Program-made: the position numbers and the translations under genes | NCBI RefSeq assembly: GCF_024609265.1 | Contig: NZ_JANHMP010000003.1 | Span: forward strand, 113,497-177,496 | Reading direction: 5' to 3' | Source of the DNA: Geothrix campi | GTDB taxonomy: Bacteria > Acidobacteriota > Holophagae > Holophagales > Holophagaceae | DNA: 64,000 bases | Part shown: piece by piece, positions 53,625-64,000 of the stretch | How the letters are laid out: each line of letters starts with the position of its first letter | Position numbering within the stretch: the first letter of the stretch is position 1 | The notes under the pieces: model-generated | What the model saw: only the letters and a program-made list of their open reading frames with translations | The model's database searches: none | Told to the model about the DNA's origin: nothing

Positions 53625-54859
53625 GGCGCCTGGGGCTTCCGCAATACCCAGCTCAGCCCCACGGGCCCTGCCACGGTGGTGAGAAGGAGGGCACCAATGA
53701 TGCCAGCCTGGACGTCCGGGCCCAGCAGGGGGGTGCCGTTCCATTGGAGCTGGGCGCCCGTGGCCACGAAGATCAGGCCCACCTCGCCCCGGGGGACCAT
53801 GCCCCAACCCACCACGGTGGCCCGGGTGCCCCGGCCGCCAGCGTAGCCCGCCACGAACTTCCCGATCACGCCCAGTGCGGCCAGCAGGATGGCGAAGCCC
53901 AGCGTGGCGGGCTTGAAGAGGGCCGTGGAATCCACCTTCGCCCCCATCAGCACGAAGAAGAGGGGCGACAGCACCGTCACCAGGGGATGCACCAACTCCT
54001 CCAGCGTGTGCCGCTCACGGCGTTCGAGATCCTCAATGTGGGCGGGCTCCAGTATGAGCCCCGCGGCATAGGCTCCCACGATGGAGGCCAGCCCCGCGAG
54101 GCTGCCCAGCCAGGCCAGCAGGAACGCGAAGCCGAGCCCCAACGGGAGCAGCACCTGCTCGCCCCGGAAGCGGCTGGCGAGGCGAAACAGACGTGGGGTG
54201 GCCAGGCGGCCCAGCGTGAGCGCGGCGGCCAGGAAGCCCAGGGCCAGGACCAGGGTCCGGGCCAGGTCGGACCCCAGGCCTCCTCCCGCGGTCGCCCCGA
54301 CCAGCCCCGACACGGCCACCAGCACCAGCAGGCCCAGCACGTCGTCCACCACCGCCGCCCCCACGATGATGCGGCCCTCCAGGGAATCGGCGGCGCCTTT
54401 CTCCCGCAGCACCTGGGCGGAGATGCCGATGCTGGTGGCGCAGAGGCAGGCGCCGATGAAGAGATCCAGCACGAAGGGAGCGTCCTTGGGCAGCAGGAGC
54501 CACGCCCCCGCCAGGCCCGCGGCCATGGGCACCATCACGCCGATGAAGGCCACCCGCAGCGACGCCGCCCCCACCTTCAGCATCTGCGGCACCGTGGATT
54601 CCAGCCCCACCGCGAACATCAGGACCACCACGCCGAGGCCCCCCAGCAGCTCTGCCGCGGGCGAGGCCGCCACATCGGGGAACACGGGCCACAGCTGATG
54701 CAGGGCCGTGAGCGCCAGGCCCACGGCCAGCTCCCCGGTGACGGCCGGCAGCTTCAGGCGCACCGCCAGTTCGCCCCCGACCTTGGCGGACAGCCACAGC
54801 AAGGCCAGCAGCATCAGGGTGCCGGCCAGGGGATCGTGGGCCACGAAGGCCAGGGGCAT
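53621..54859 (-). CDS. CPA2-type monovalent cation:proton antiporter
   Basis: The 412-residue membrane protein has about twelve segments of the KefB/NapA type. Marks include LKLPAVTGELAVGLALTAL, VLMFAVGLESTVPQM, ATSIGISAQVLREKG and VGAAVVDDVLGLLVLVAVSG, where the paired aspartates form the ion site. There is no C-terminal TrkA domain. The ATG at 54859 follows GAGGTGTCC. Its last four bases overlap the btuD stop on the other strand. Confidence 0.9.
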   Translation of the reverse strand: MPLAFVAHDPLAGTLMLLALLWLSAKVGGELAVRLKLPAVTGELAVGLALTALHQLWPVFPDVAASPAAELLGGLGVVVLMFAVGLESTVPQMLKVGAASLRVAFIGVMVPMAAGLAGAWLLLPKDAPFVLDLFIGACLCATSIGISAQVLREKGAADSLEGRIIVGAAVVDDVLGLLVLVAVSGLVGATAGGGLGSDLARTLVLALGFLAAALTLGRLATPRLFRLASRFRGEQVLLPLGLGFAFLLAWLGSLAGLASIVGAYAAGLILEPAHIEDLERRERHTLEELVHPLVTVLSPLFFVLMGAKVDSTALFKPATLGFAILLAALGVIGKFVAGYAGGRGTRATVVGWGMVPRGEVGLIFVATGAQLQWNGTPLLGPDVQAGIIGALLLTTVAGPVGLSWVLRKPQAP

Positions 54860-54930
54860 GGACACCTCAACAGGCGGAGCGGTACTGGATCACCCATTCA
54901 ACCACCCCGCCCGTTCCCAGGGCGGATCAA

Positions 54931-55896
54931 TCAGCCCACGAAGGGAGTGGGCACGGGCTCCCGGTTCAGCCAGGGCAGGTGATGCACGCAGATCCGGCCA
55001 TCAAAGCTCACGTGCAGACCGTCTTCCGCCGCATCCTGATGGTTCAGCACCGAACCCCGGGCCCGGGTCTGATCGAGGATGGCCAGATCGATGTCCCCCA
55101 CCAGCACCATCTCGGAATTCGGGGCCGCCTCGGTGGCGATGCCGTCCATGGGAAAGGGGAAATCCGAGGGGGTGTAGACGCCGCTCTGGGCGTATTGCGC
55201 CGTGAGGTCCGTGATGAGGGGCAGGCTGCCCACCATGCCGGCGGTGATCACATAGATCTGGTTCTCCACGGCCCGCGCCCTGGCACAGGTGGTGACGCGG
55301 GTGTAGCCCCGTCGGTCGTCGGTGAGGTAGGGCACGACGAGCAGCTGGATGCCCTGCTCCGCCTGGATGCGGGCCACCTCCGGAAACTGCACGTCGTAGC
55401 AGATGGACACCCCCATCCGCCCGAAATCCGTTTCGAGGATGTGGATCTCCTGGCCAGGTTCGAACTGCCAGACGTTCCGCTCGGTGGGCGTGAGATGCAG
55501 CTTGGGCTGATGGATGGGCCCGTGACCCGGAACGAAGATCGAGGCCACGTTCTGCAGCTTTCCGTCCACGAAGCGGGGGTGGGTGCCCGCCACGATGATG
55601 CGGTCGTACTTCCGGGAGAGCCCGAGGAACAGGCCCTCGAACTCGTCGTTGAACTGCTCGGCCAGGCGCCGCATGGCATCCGCGGGCGCGAAGCCCCGGG
55701 CCAGGCAGCTCAGCAGCTGGACCGCCAGCAGCTCGGGAAACACGATGACATCGGCATCGTAGTCGTCGCCGACGTCCACGTAGTTCTCCACCTGCTCCGC
55801 GAAGGCGGCGAAATCCTTCACGGGACGGAGGCCGTACTGGATCCCGCAGACGCGGACCGGGCGGGAGAGGAACGGGGTGGGAGCCTTGAACCGCAT
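54931..55896 (-). CDS. Carbon-nitrogen hydrolase (nitrilase superfamily)
   Basis: The 321-residue enzyme has the nitrilase triad: Glu55 in IVFPELLAVQ, Lys132 in HQPKLHLTP and Cys166 in GVSICYDVQFPE. The substrate of this branch is unknown; most hydrolyse amides. AGGAGAT lies before the ATG at 55896. A GNAT acetyltransferase gene begins 28 bp upstream on the same strand. In other bacteria a GNAT domain is fused to a C-N hydrolase, so the two proteins probably act together. Confidence 0.9.
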   Translation of the reverse strand: MRFKAPTPFLSRPVRVCGIQYGLRPVKDFAAFAEQVENYVDVGDDYDADVIVFPELLAVQLLSCLARGFAPADAMRRLAEQFNDEFEGLFLGLSRKYDRIIVAGTHPRFVDGKLQNVASIFVPGHGPIHQPKLHLTPTERNVWQFEPGQEIHILETDFGRMGVSICYDVQFPEVARIQAEQGIQLLVVPYLTDDRRGYTRVTTCARARAVENQIYVITAGMVGSLPLITDLTAQYAQSGVYTPSDFPFPMDGIATEAAPNSEMVLVGDIDLAILDQTRARGSVLNHQDAAEDGLHVSFDGRICVHHLPWLNREPVPTPFVG

Positions 55897-55924
55897 GGGG
55901 GATCTCCTGTGCAGACGGAACCCG

Positions 55925-56554
55925 TCAGAGTTCCATGACGATGAGGGCCGCGTGCCCCATCGTTTCGACGTCGTGGGCATAGCCGCGGAGCACGCCCCCC
56001 ACCTGGAAGCCGACCTGGAGCTGCTTGGACAGGGTGGGATCGAAGATCCGGCCCGCCACCACGGCCTCGACGTAGGCCTCGGGACTCATCGCCGCGGCGT
56101 GGTGGTGGTAGCCGGGGATGCGGGCGCCGGCCACGAAGGCCCGGCAGCCCAGCCGGCGGCCCAGGTCGATGCGCGCTTGATAGAGCAGCCTCCCGACGCC
56201 CCGGCCCTGCCAGGCGGGATCCACGGCGATGTTCACGCCGTAGAGGGCCTCTCCGGCCGGATCGTGCGTGGACAGGGAGCCGTGTCCCGTGATCCCCGAC
56301 CAGGTGTGGGGGGCCAGGGCCGCCGCCAGGGGGACCCGCTGGGCGGTGGCGGTGCCCACCAGGTGGTCCCCGGCCTCCACCACCATCTGCCCCTCGGGGA
56401 ACACCGCCAGGTGGCGGCGCAGGTTCTCGGCCGACCAGACGGCCTCGGGCCCATGGGGCGGAGGATAGACCCGCACCATCAGGTTGCGGATCTCCCCCAC
56501 ATCCTCGGGAACCCGGAGACGCAGCATGGGGGGCGGGTAATCCAGCGCGGTCAT
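55925..56554 (-). CDS. GNAT-family N-acetyltransferase
   Basis: The 209-residue protein has the GNAT acetyl-CoA loop in IAVDPAWQGRGVGRLLYQAR (R/Q-x-x-G-x-G/A) and strands with LVGTATAQRVPL before it. The C-terminal part (GARIPGYHHH) resembles the GNAT domain fused to nitrilases elsewhere. GGGGAGT precedes the ATG at 56554; the frame extends to 56728 across the divergent CLC gene start. It forms an operon with the nitrilase. Confidence 0.87.
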   Translation of the reverse strand: MTALDYPPPMLRLRVPEDVGEIRNLMVRVYPPPHGPEAVWSAENLRRHLAVFPEGQMVVEAGDHLVGTATAQRVPLAAALAPHTWSGITGHGSLSTHDPAGEALYGVNIAVDPAWQGRGVGRLLYQARIDLGRRLGCRAFVAGARIPGYHHHAAAMSPEAYVEAVVAGRIFDPTLSKQLQVGFQVGGVLRGYAHDVETMGHAALIVMEL

Positions 56555-56634
56555 GCGACTCCCCTGGAATGTCCGGTCCGAGGATAACCCACCCTGTCTA
56601 GACAGGCACGGTGGAGCAGGACCACACTGGGCCC

Positions 56635-57927
56635 ATGGCCGATGGACCCCAACGCCGCAGAGATCTCCTGGAAGGTCCGCTCGCCCTCCCCTCGCGACTG
56701 CGCAGCCTCCGGGTGCTGGCCCAGACACGGAGGCTGGCGCTGGCGGTCCTGCCCCTGGGCGCGAGCATCGGCCTCGTCGCGGCCCTGGCGCTGTCCGGCA
56801 TCGAATGGCTCGAAGCCCTGCTTCAAGGCCACGGGGTCCGCACCTGGGCCATGGTGGTCACGCCCCTGATCGGGCTGCTGCTCACGGGCCTCTGGCTCCA
56901 CCTCTCGGGCCTGGGAGAGGTGTCGCTGCCGAAGGATCTGGCCCAGGCCAGGCATCAACCCCTGGCCACGTTCCGGTTCCTCCCCAGCCTGGGCAAGGCC
57001 GCGGCCTGCGCGCTCACCATCGGCTTCGGCGGCAGCGCCGGCGTGGAAGGCCCCGCCCGGTGGCTGGGCGCCGCCGTGGGCGCCCAGTTCCATCAGCTCT
57101 TCCGGCGCCTGGCCCGGCGCTTCCGCTGGGCCCGGCGCCTGCTGGCCCAGCCCGGCGTCATCGTGATGGCGGGCTCCGCGGCCGCCCTGGCCGCCGTGTT
57201 CCGGGCGCCGATCGCCGGCGCCCTGCTGGCCACGGAGCAGGAGGGTGATCTCAGCGCGGATCGCCTCGCCCCGTCGCTGGCGGCCTCGGCTTCGGGTTTT
57301 CTGGTCTTCATCGCCCTCCGCGGGACCACGCCGCTCCTCGGCGCCGCCCATTCGTACCACCTGATGGCCCGTGAGGTGTTCTGGGCCCTGCCCCTGGGTC
57401 TGACCTGCGCCGTGGTCGCCTCGTTCTACCGGCGCCTGCTGCGGTTCGGGCGGCACCACCTCGGGCGCCTGCCCCTGGCGGTCCGCGGCGGCGTGGCGGG
57501 CCTGGGCCTGCTGCTCCTGGCCCTGCCCGGCGCCTGGCTCTGGCCGGGCCTGCCCGTCACGCAAGGCGGCGGCATCGAGCTGGTGTCCCATCTGCTCCAT
57601 GGCGGCATGCCGTCGTCCCAGGCCATGGCCTTCCTGGCCTTGAAGCTGGTGGCCACCTCCCTCACCTTCGCCGGGGGCGGCGTGGGCGGCACCTGGCTGC
57701 CCTCCGTCACCATGGGCGCCGCCCTCGGCGCCGCCTTCGAAGCCTGGGCGGGCCTCGGCCAGCCGGGCCTCTTCGTCCTGGTCGGCACCAGCGCCTTCAC
57801 GGGAGCCGTCCACCGCAGCCTGCTCACCCCCGTGGTCTTCCTGGCGGAAACCACCGGCCAGGCGGCCCTGGTGGTGCCCGCCCTGGTGGCCACCGTGGCC
57901 GCCTACCAGGCCACTCCAGCCGAATAG
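56635..57927 (+). CDS. CLC-family chloride channel/transporter
   Basis: The 430-residue membrane protein has the CLC core: GGSAGVEGPARWLGAAVG, where GVEGP holds the gating glutamate (Glu148 of E. coli ClcA); GEVSLP in place of GSGIP; and GGGVGGTWLPSVTMG for GxFxP. Conservation of the gating glutamate favours a Cl-/H+ exchanger, though the altered selectivity motifs leave the ion open. The frame includes an upstream GTG at 56611; the ATG at 56635 is preferred. Divergent from the GNAT gene. Confidence 0.88.
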   Translation: MADGPQRRRDLLEGPLALPSRLRSLRVLAQTRRLALAVLPLGASIGLVAALALSGIEWLEALLQGHGVRTWAMVVTPLIGLLLTGLWLHLSGLGEVSLPKDLAQARHQPLATFRFLPSLGKAAACALTIGFGGSAGVEGPARWLGAAVGAQFHQLFRRLARRFRWARRLLAQPGVIVMAGSAAALAAVFRAPIAGALLATEQEGDLSADRLAPSLAASASGFLVFIALRGTTPLLGAAHSYHLMAREVFWALPLGLTCAVVASFYRRLLRFGRHHLGRLPLAVRGGVAGLGLLLLALPGAWLWPGLPVTQGGGIELVSHLLHGGMPSSQAMAFLALKLVATSLTFAGGGVGGTWLPSVTMGAALGAAFEAWAGLGQPGLFVLVGTSAFTGAVHRSLLTPVVFLAETTGQAALVVPALVATVAAYQATPAE

Positions 57928-57951
57928 GCGATTCCCCGGCTAGCCTGGGGC

Positions 57952-59079
57952 ATGCCCTGGACCGACGCCGCCGCCTGGACCGTCACTGCCCTCATCCTGG
58001 CAGCCCTGGGGGTCCTTCGCCGCCACTGGGCGCGCCTGCCCTCGCTGGACCCGGATCCAGCCCTGCCCCCGGATCCACCCACCGTCTGCCTCTGCATCCC
58101 CGTGCGGAACGAGGCCGCGGAGCTGGCCGCGGCCATGGATTCCTGGCTGGTCCAGGACTACCCGGCCCTGCGCATCGTCGCAGTGGATGACGGCTCCACC
58201 GATGGCAGCACGGAGCTCCTGCGGGCCCGGGAGGCCGCCCGGCCGGATCGCCTCCGGGTCCTCCGCAACGATGCCCTGCCTCCCGGCTGGCTGGGGAAGA
58301 ACCACGCCCTGGATCTGGCCGCCCGCCAGCCCGAGGCCCGGGACGCCGAGTGGCTGCTCTTCGCGGACGGCGATGTGCAGGCCACGCAAGAACTGCTGCG
58401 GCGGGCCGTGGCCTTCGCCCTGGCCCAGCCCACGGACATCCTGGCCCTGATCCCCGGGGTGGACGCCGTGGCCCCGGCGGAGCGGGTGGTGCTCCCCCTG
58501 GCGGCCTCGGCCTTCCAGCTGCTGGTGCCACCCCACCAGGTGCCGAACCCGCACCACCTGGCCTTCTGCGGCGTGGGCGGCTTCACCCTGGTGCGGCGGG
58601 AGGCCTACGAGGCCGCGGGCGGCCATGCCGCCGCCCCCCTGGAGGCCATCGATGACATGATGCTGGCCCACCGTCTGAAGCGGGCCGGCTTCGTGAACCG
58701 GGTGGCCCGGGGCGGGCCGGATCTGCACCTGCGGATGTACCACGGCCTGGGCGAGCTGGTGCGGGCCATGCGGAAGAACGCCGCCGCCCTGCCCGCCTGG
58801 TGGCTCCTCCCCCTGCTCCTCCCGCCCGTGGTCCTGGTGATGCTCGCCCCCCTGTGGCTGCCCTGCACCGGCCACCCGGGCTTGGCCCTGCTGCTCTGGT
58901 TGCTGGTGCCGGCCCTGGCGGGGGACGTGCAGCAGCGCATGACCGGCCGGCCCATGGACCTGCTCTGGGCCCTCTGGCCCCTGGACGCCCTGGTCTTCGG
59001 GGCGGGCACGGCCTGGGCCTTCGCCGACCGCCTGCGGGGGGTGAATCACTGGCGGGGACGGGACGTCAAGCTGCGCTAG
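57952..59079 (+). CDS. Family 2 glycosyltransferase, HpnB-like
   Basis: The 375-residue protein has one N-terminal membrane segment, a GT2 catalytic domain with [49 protein letters not shown] and LFADGDVQ (DxD), and about three C-terminal membrane segments. The GWLGKNHAL motif is shared by hopanoid-associated HpnB and carotenoid CrtQ-type enzymes. No squalene-hopene cyclase is in the window, so the acceptor is unproven. It starts 24 bp after the CLC gene. Confidence 0.85.
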   Translation: MPWTDAAAWTVTALILAALGVLRRHWARLPSLDPDPALPPDPPTVCLCIPVRNEAAELAAAMDSWLVQDYPALRIVAVDDGSTDGSTELLRAREAARPDRLRVLRNDALPPGWLGKNHALDLAARQPEARDAEWLLFADGDVQATQELLRRAVAFALAQPTDILALIPGVDAVAPAERVVLPLAASAFQLLVPPHQVPNPHHLAFCGVGGFTLVRREAYEAAGGHAAAPLEAIDDMMLAHRLKRAGFVNRVARGGPDLHLRMYHGLGELVRAMRKNAAALPAWWLLPLLLPPVVLVMLAPLWLPCTGHPGLALLLWLLVPALAGDVQQRMTGRPMDLLWALWPLDALVFGAGTAWAFADRLRGVNHWRGRDVKLR

Positions 59080-59173
59080 GCTGTTCCATCGGCCCCTGGC
59101 AGGGGGACAAAAGTTTTCTTGTTTTTTTCGCTTTTTGACTCCATCCTGGAAAGCACCCCTTCCGGAGGACCCC

Positions 59174-60232
<1,059 letters not shown>

Positions 60233-60270
60233 ACAATCTCGACCTGCGCGCCCTTGGAAGGGGTCGGCAG

Positions 60271-60305
60271 ACGGCGGCGGTCCCCTAAAGGCCGCCGCCG
60301 TTTTT
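60271..60305 (+). terminator. Rho-independent terminator of recA
   Basis: Stem ACGGCGGCGG/CCGCCGCCGT with an 11-base loop is followed by TTTTT. It lies 39 bp after the recA stop. Confidence 0.88.
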
Positions 60306-60340
60306 ACATCCGTCCAGGTTCTCCCATGGGACGAGCCGGG

Positions 60341-61585
60341 CTATTCCTTATCCTGCACACCCAACCCAGCGCCCCGCAGATGCCTGGGCAGCGGTGCCGC
60401 TCCCTGGGCGCTGAATGGGGCGCCGGCGGGAGCCGCGGCCTTCGGGGCAGCGGGCCGGGCGCCGGGCTGGGCACCGGGCTGCGCCTGGAGGGCCTTCATC
60501 TGCTCGGCGGTGGCGAACTGTTCCAAACGGGCCAGTTGCTCGGGTGTGGGGAAGCCGTCATAGCGCACCCGGCGGGGGCCCCAGATGGCCACGCCCTCCC
60601 CGCGCAACTCGTTGATGCGGGGCAGGGACTGGCGCCAGCAGATGCCCAGCGGCGCGCCCTCTTCGTCGGCGAAGGCGATGAGGTCCGTCTCGGGAAGCAG
60701 GACCGGCGCTCCGGCAGCCCAGGTGGCCATGGTGAGCGGCTTACCCTGGGAGGTTTTCAGCATGAGGACCGGGGCTGGGCGACCCAGGGCGGGATCCAGG
60801 TCCTTCTCCTGCTGCCGCAGGGCCTCCAGCAGATCCAGGTGCTTGAGTTCCTTCTGGGGAGCGGACATGGGATGGGGATCCTGCAGCCGGGCCGTCACCA
60901 GCTTGTCGCCGATGCGCTCCAGCACGGCCAGCTGGAGGACGGGGTCCCCGGCCTGGATGGACCGGCCCACCTCCTCGATGAGCTTGGGCAGCAGGATCTG
61001 GGGTGCCGCCAGCAGGGTGCCCGCCGAGGGGATGGCGAGGAAGGGGTGCTGATCCTTGAAGAGGCCGTGCCAGATCTCCGGCAGCAGCAAGCGGGCCGCA
61101 TCGGCCCCGTCGCGCCAGGGGCCGCGGTAGATGCCCGAAGGCAGCCGCACGAACCCGGCCTCGCTGCGCAGGCGCAGGTGCTCCAGGGCCAGATCCAGGA
61201 CGTCGTCGGCGGGCTGGTCCCAAATCCGCAGCCAGGCGGTGGGCATCACCACCTCGCCCACGCGGATGCGCTGGCTCAAGCCATCAATGAAGCCCCGGCT
61301 CCAGCGGCCCTCGCGCTCGGCCTGCCAGGTGGGCACGAGTTCCGGCAGCAGGTGGTCCTGGGCGTCGATCCAGGGCTCCGGCAGGGGCAGGCCCTGGCGA
61401 TGCACCTCAGCCAGGGCATCCGCCCAGGCCTCGCGCTCCTCGGGCTTCCGGTGGGCATCGAAGGCTGGAAACAGGGCGGTAAGCCCCGGCAGATCGGTGG
61501 ACAGACCGCGGGCCTCCAGCAGGACGGCGAGTCCCGGCAGCGGCGCCTCTTCGGCACGAGAACGGAATCGATCGAAAAAGCCCAT
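60341..61585 (-). CDS. Cytoplasmic protein of unknown function
   Basis: From the ATG at 61585 the product is 414 residues, starting MGFFDRFRSRAEEAPLPGL. No signal peptide, membrane segment or known motif is seen. The body is mixed helix/strand with WLRIWDQPADDVLDLALEHL and VLQLAVLERIGDKLVTARL, which loosely recall DUF1444-type proteins. The C-terminal 55 residues are Ala/Pro/Gln-rich and probably disordered. It is divergent from moaA across 59 bp and convergent with recA. Confidence 0.6.
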   Translation of the reverse strand: MGFFDRFRSRAEEAPLPGLAVLLEARGLSTDLPGLTALFPAFDAHRKPEEREAWADALAEVHRQGLPLPEPWIDAQDHLLPELVPTWQAEREGRWSRGFIDGLSQRIRVGEVVMPTAWLRIWDQPADDVLDLALEHLRLRSEAGFVRLPSGIYRGPWRDGADAARLLLPEIWHGLFKDQHPFLAIPSAGTLLAAPQILLPKLIEEVGRSIQAGDPVLQLAVLERIGDKLVTARLQDPHPMSAPQKELKHLDLLEALRQQEKDLDPALGRPAPVLMLKTSQGKPLTMATWAAGAPVLLPETDLIAFADEEGAPLGICWRQSLPRINELRGEGVAIWGPRRVRYDGFPTPEQLARLEQFATAEQMKALQAQPGAQPGARPAAPKAAAPAGAPFSAQGAAPLPRHLRGAGLGVQDKE

Positions 61586-61644
61586 TTTTGAAGGTCCAAT
61601 CAAACAATCCATTCTGCCGCAGGAAAGGAATTTATGCTTGTGGA

Positions 61645-62649
<1,005 letters not shown>

Positions 62650-62658
62650 GATCACGGC

Positions 62659-63663
62659 ATGTCCTCCCCCTTCCGGATCACCCTCACTGCCCTCCTCCTG
62701 GGCTCGTTCCTCGAGGCCGCGCCACCGGCCCTCCCACCCGCGGCCGTCGTCCACGGCGGGGCCGGCAGCCCCCGTTCCCGCATGGATGGCACGGACCCCG
62801 CGGCAGCGAAGGCGCTGGCGGCGCTGAAATCCGGCGCCTCCGCCTTGGATGCCGCCCTGGCCGGCGTGGTGGTGCTGGAGAATGATCCCCGCTTCAACGC
62901 CGGCACCGGCGCCAACATCCGTCTCGACGGCAAGACCATCCAGATGGACGCCGCCTGCATGGACGGCGCCACCGGCGGCTTCGGAGCGGTGGCCGCTATC
63001 GAGCGGGTGAAGAACCCCGTGTTGGTGGCCCGCAAGGTCATGGACACACCCCACATTCTCATCGTGGGCGAAGGCGCCACGCGGTTCGCCCGGGCCATGG
63101 GCTTCCCCGACTACGACCCCACCTGCGCCGAGAACAAGGCCCGCTTCGAGCGCGTGCAGGCCATCCTCAAGGGCTCGGATCCCCGCCAGCTCGAGGCCTG
63201 GAAGCGCTACGACTGGAAGAAGGCCTGGAACTTCCCCACGCCCCTGAAAGAGGCTCTCGGCCCCTCAGACACCGTGGGCTGCGTCACCCGCGACGCGAAG
63301 GGCCATTTCGCCGCCGCCATCAGCACCGGCGGCACCACCATCACCTTCTACGGCCGCGTGGGGGACGTGCCCATGTTCGGCGCGGGCATCTACGCCGGGC
63401 CCAAGGGCGCCGTGGCCTGCACCGGCAACGGCGAGGACATCATCAAGCACCTGGTGGCCAAGACGACCTACGATCTGCTGGCCCAGGGCCTCACCGCCCA
63501 GGAGGCCGTGGACCGAGCCCTCAAGGCCTTTCCCCCCGACATCGACCTGGGCCTTATCGCCGTGGGCCCCGCCACCACCGGCGGCGGCTGCAACTACTCC
63601 GCCGAAAAGAAGGCCTTCGTGACGGACTACCGCCACCAGATGGCGTGGAGCGTCAGGGAATAG
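62659..63663 (+). CDS. Secreted isoaspartyl peptidase/L-asparaginase (plant type)
   Basis: The 334-residue protein has a signal peptide (SSPFRITLTALLLGSFLEA) and the Ntn-hydrolase fold. The autocatalytic threonine lies in GPSDTVGCVTRDAKG, which would start the beta subunit after self-cleavage. AVVHGGAGSPR and EDIIKHLVAKTTYDLL also fit. It removes asparagine or beta-aspartyl residues outside the cytoplasm. It begins 9 bp after moaA. Confidence 0.93.
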   Translation: MSSPFRITLTALLLGSFLEAAPPALPPAAVVHGGAGSPRSRMDGTDPAAAKALAALKSGASALDAALAGVVVLENDPRFNAGTGANIRLDGKTIQMDAACMDGATGGFGAVAAIERVKNPVLVARKVMDTPHILIVGEGATRFARAMGFPDYDPTCAENKARFERVQAILKGSDPRQLEAWKRYDWKKAWNFPTPLKEALGPSDTVGCVTRDAKGHFAAAISTGGTTITFYGRVGDVPMFGAGIYAGPKGAVACTGNGEDIIKHLVAKTTYDLLAQGLTAQEAVDRALKAFPPDIDLGLIAVGPATTGGGCNYSAEKKAFVTDYRHQMAWSVRE

Positions 63664-63672
63664 CCGCGCTCT

Positions 63673-64000
63673 TCAGGGTCGCCGCATCATCTGCGCGATG
63701 AGGAAGGCCATTTCGAGGCTCTGGCTGCGGTTGAGGCGGGGGTCGCAGCCGCTGCGGTAGGCGGCGTGGAGGCCCGCTTCGTCGAGGCCTTCGACGCCGC
63801 CGGTGCACTCGGTGACGGGTTCGCCGGTGAGCTCGAAGTGGACGGCGCGCAACCTCGAGCCATGGGCGCGGTGCACGTCGGCCACCTCCTGCAGCTCCTG
63901 GAGGATGTCGCCGAAGGCCCGGGTCTTGAGCCCCCCCTTGGTCGTCCGCCCATTGCCGTGCATGGGATCGCAGCTCCACAGGACTGGGTGGCCTTCGGCC
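63673..64000 (-). CDS. Class II DAHP synthase, C-terminal part (5' end beyond window)
   Basis: The open frame runs off the right edge; 108 residues are visible. They read WSCDPMHGNGRTTKGGLKTR, FELTGEPVTECTGGVEGLDE and YRSGCDPRLNRSQSLEMAFL, the unmistakable end of type II (plant/Mycobacterium AroG-like) 3-deoxy-7-phosphoheptulonate synthase. It starts the shikimate pathway. Stop codon at 63673-63675, convergent with the asparaginase gene. Confidence 0.93.
   Translation of the reverse strand, partial: AEGHPVLWSCDPMHGNGRTTKGGLKTRAFGDILQELQEVADVHRAHGSRLRAVHFELTGEPVTECTGGVEGLDEAGLHAAYRSGCDPRLNRSQSLEMAFLIAQMMRRP

Overview
The window is a GC-rich (roughly 65-70 % by eye), gene-dense bacterial chromosome segment. 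It carries about 68 protein genes on both strands, one tRNA, two riboswitches and no insertion sequence, prophage or CRISPR array. The mix of genes suggests an acidobacterium of the Holophagae/Geothrix type: a eukaryote-like citrate synthase of the kind known from Geobacter-like Fe(III) reducers, an MglA/MglB pair, a bufferin-type DUF692 cluster, a bacterial deoxyhypusine-synthase-like enzyme and a SAM-I riboswitch in front of a cystathionine-synthase-family gene. This placement is inference; no rRNA gene is present to confirm it.

Layout. 1-5.3 kb: a ThiS/MoaD-like sulfur carrier, a membrane histidine kinase, an ALDH7-type aldehyde dehydrogenase divergent from a LysR regulator, and a small esterase. 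5.3-6.8 kb: an HU gene and rplI, with two 218-bp tandem repeats that copy the 3' end of the HU gene and its terminator. 7-12.5 kb: PilZ protein, sugar aminotransferase, lysS, DUF3187 outer-membrane protein, citrate synthase. 12.6-17.4 kb: pyrG, argS, the N-terminal half of a split transketolase, rpsT. 17.5-23.7 kb: DUF5329, gluQ, a deoxyhypusine-synthase-like gene, a LolA-like protein, a split GDP-mannose module (manC plus a separate cupin isomerase) preceded by a previously unlisted small ORF, and pfkA. 23.8-28 kb: thiC, a PfpI/DJ-1 protein and a SAM-riboswitch-controlled metB-like gene.

28-30.6 kb is the most unusual functional cluster: a cysteine-bearing secreted precursor, a DUF692 (MNIO) enzyme and a DUF2063 partner, matching the bufferin type of metal-related modified peptide, followed by a secreted FKBP isomerase. 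31-36.5 kb: tRNA-Asn, mglA-mglB, deoC, a secreted lysine/alanine repeat protein, a sigma-54 response regulator. 36.6-39.6 kb: the xseB-ispA-dxs isoprenoid operon. 39.7-48.7 kb: secreted and metabolic genes, including a tightly overlapping four-gene operon from mtnP to two secreted peptidases. 48.7-53.6 kb: a cobalamin riboswitch driving btuB-btuF-btuC-btuD, a complete B12 uptake system. 53.6-64 kb: antiporter, a nitrilase-GNAT pair, CLC transporter, HpnB-like glycosyltransferase, recA, moaA, a secreted asparaginase-type enzyme and the end of a class II DAHP synthase.

Many neighbouring genes overlap by one to eight bases (ATGA, TGATG or GTGA junctions), which points to compact, translationally coupled operons. 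Several true starts are GTG, or lie well inside the longest open frame; each choice is explained in its entry.
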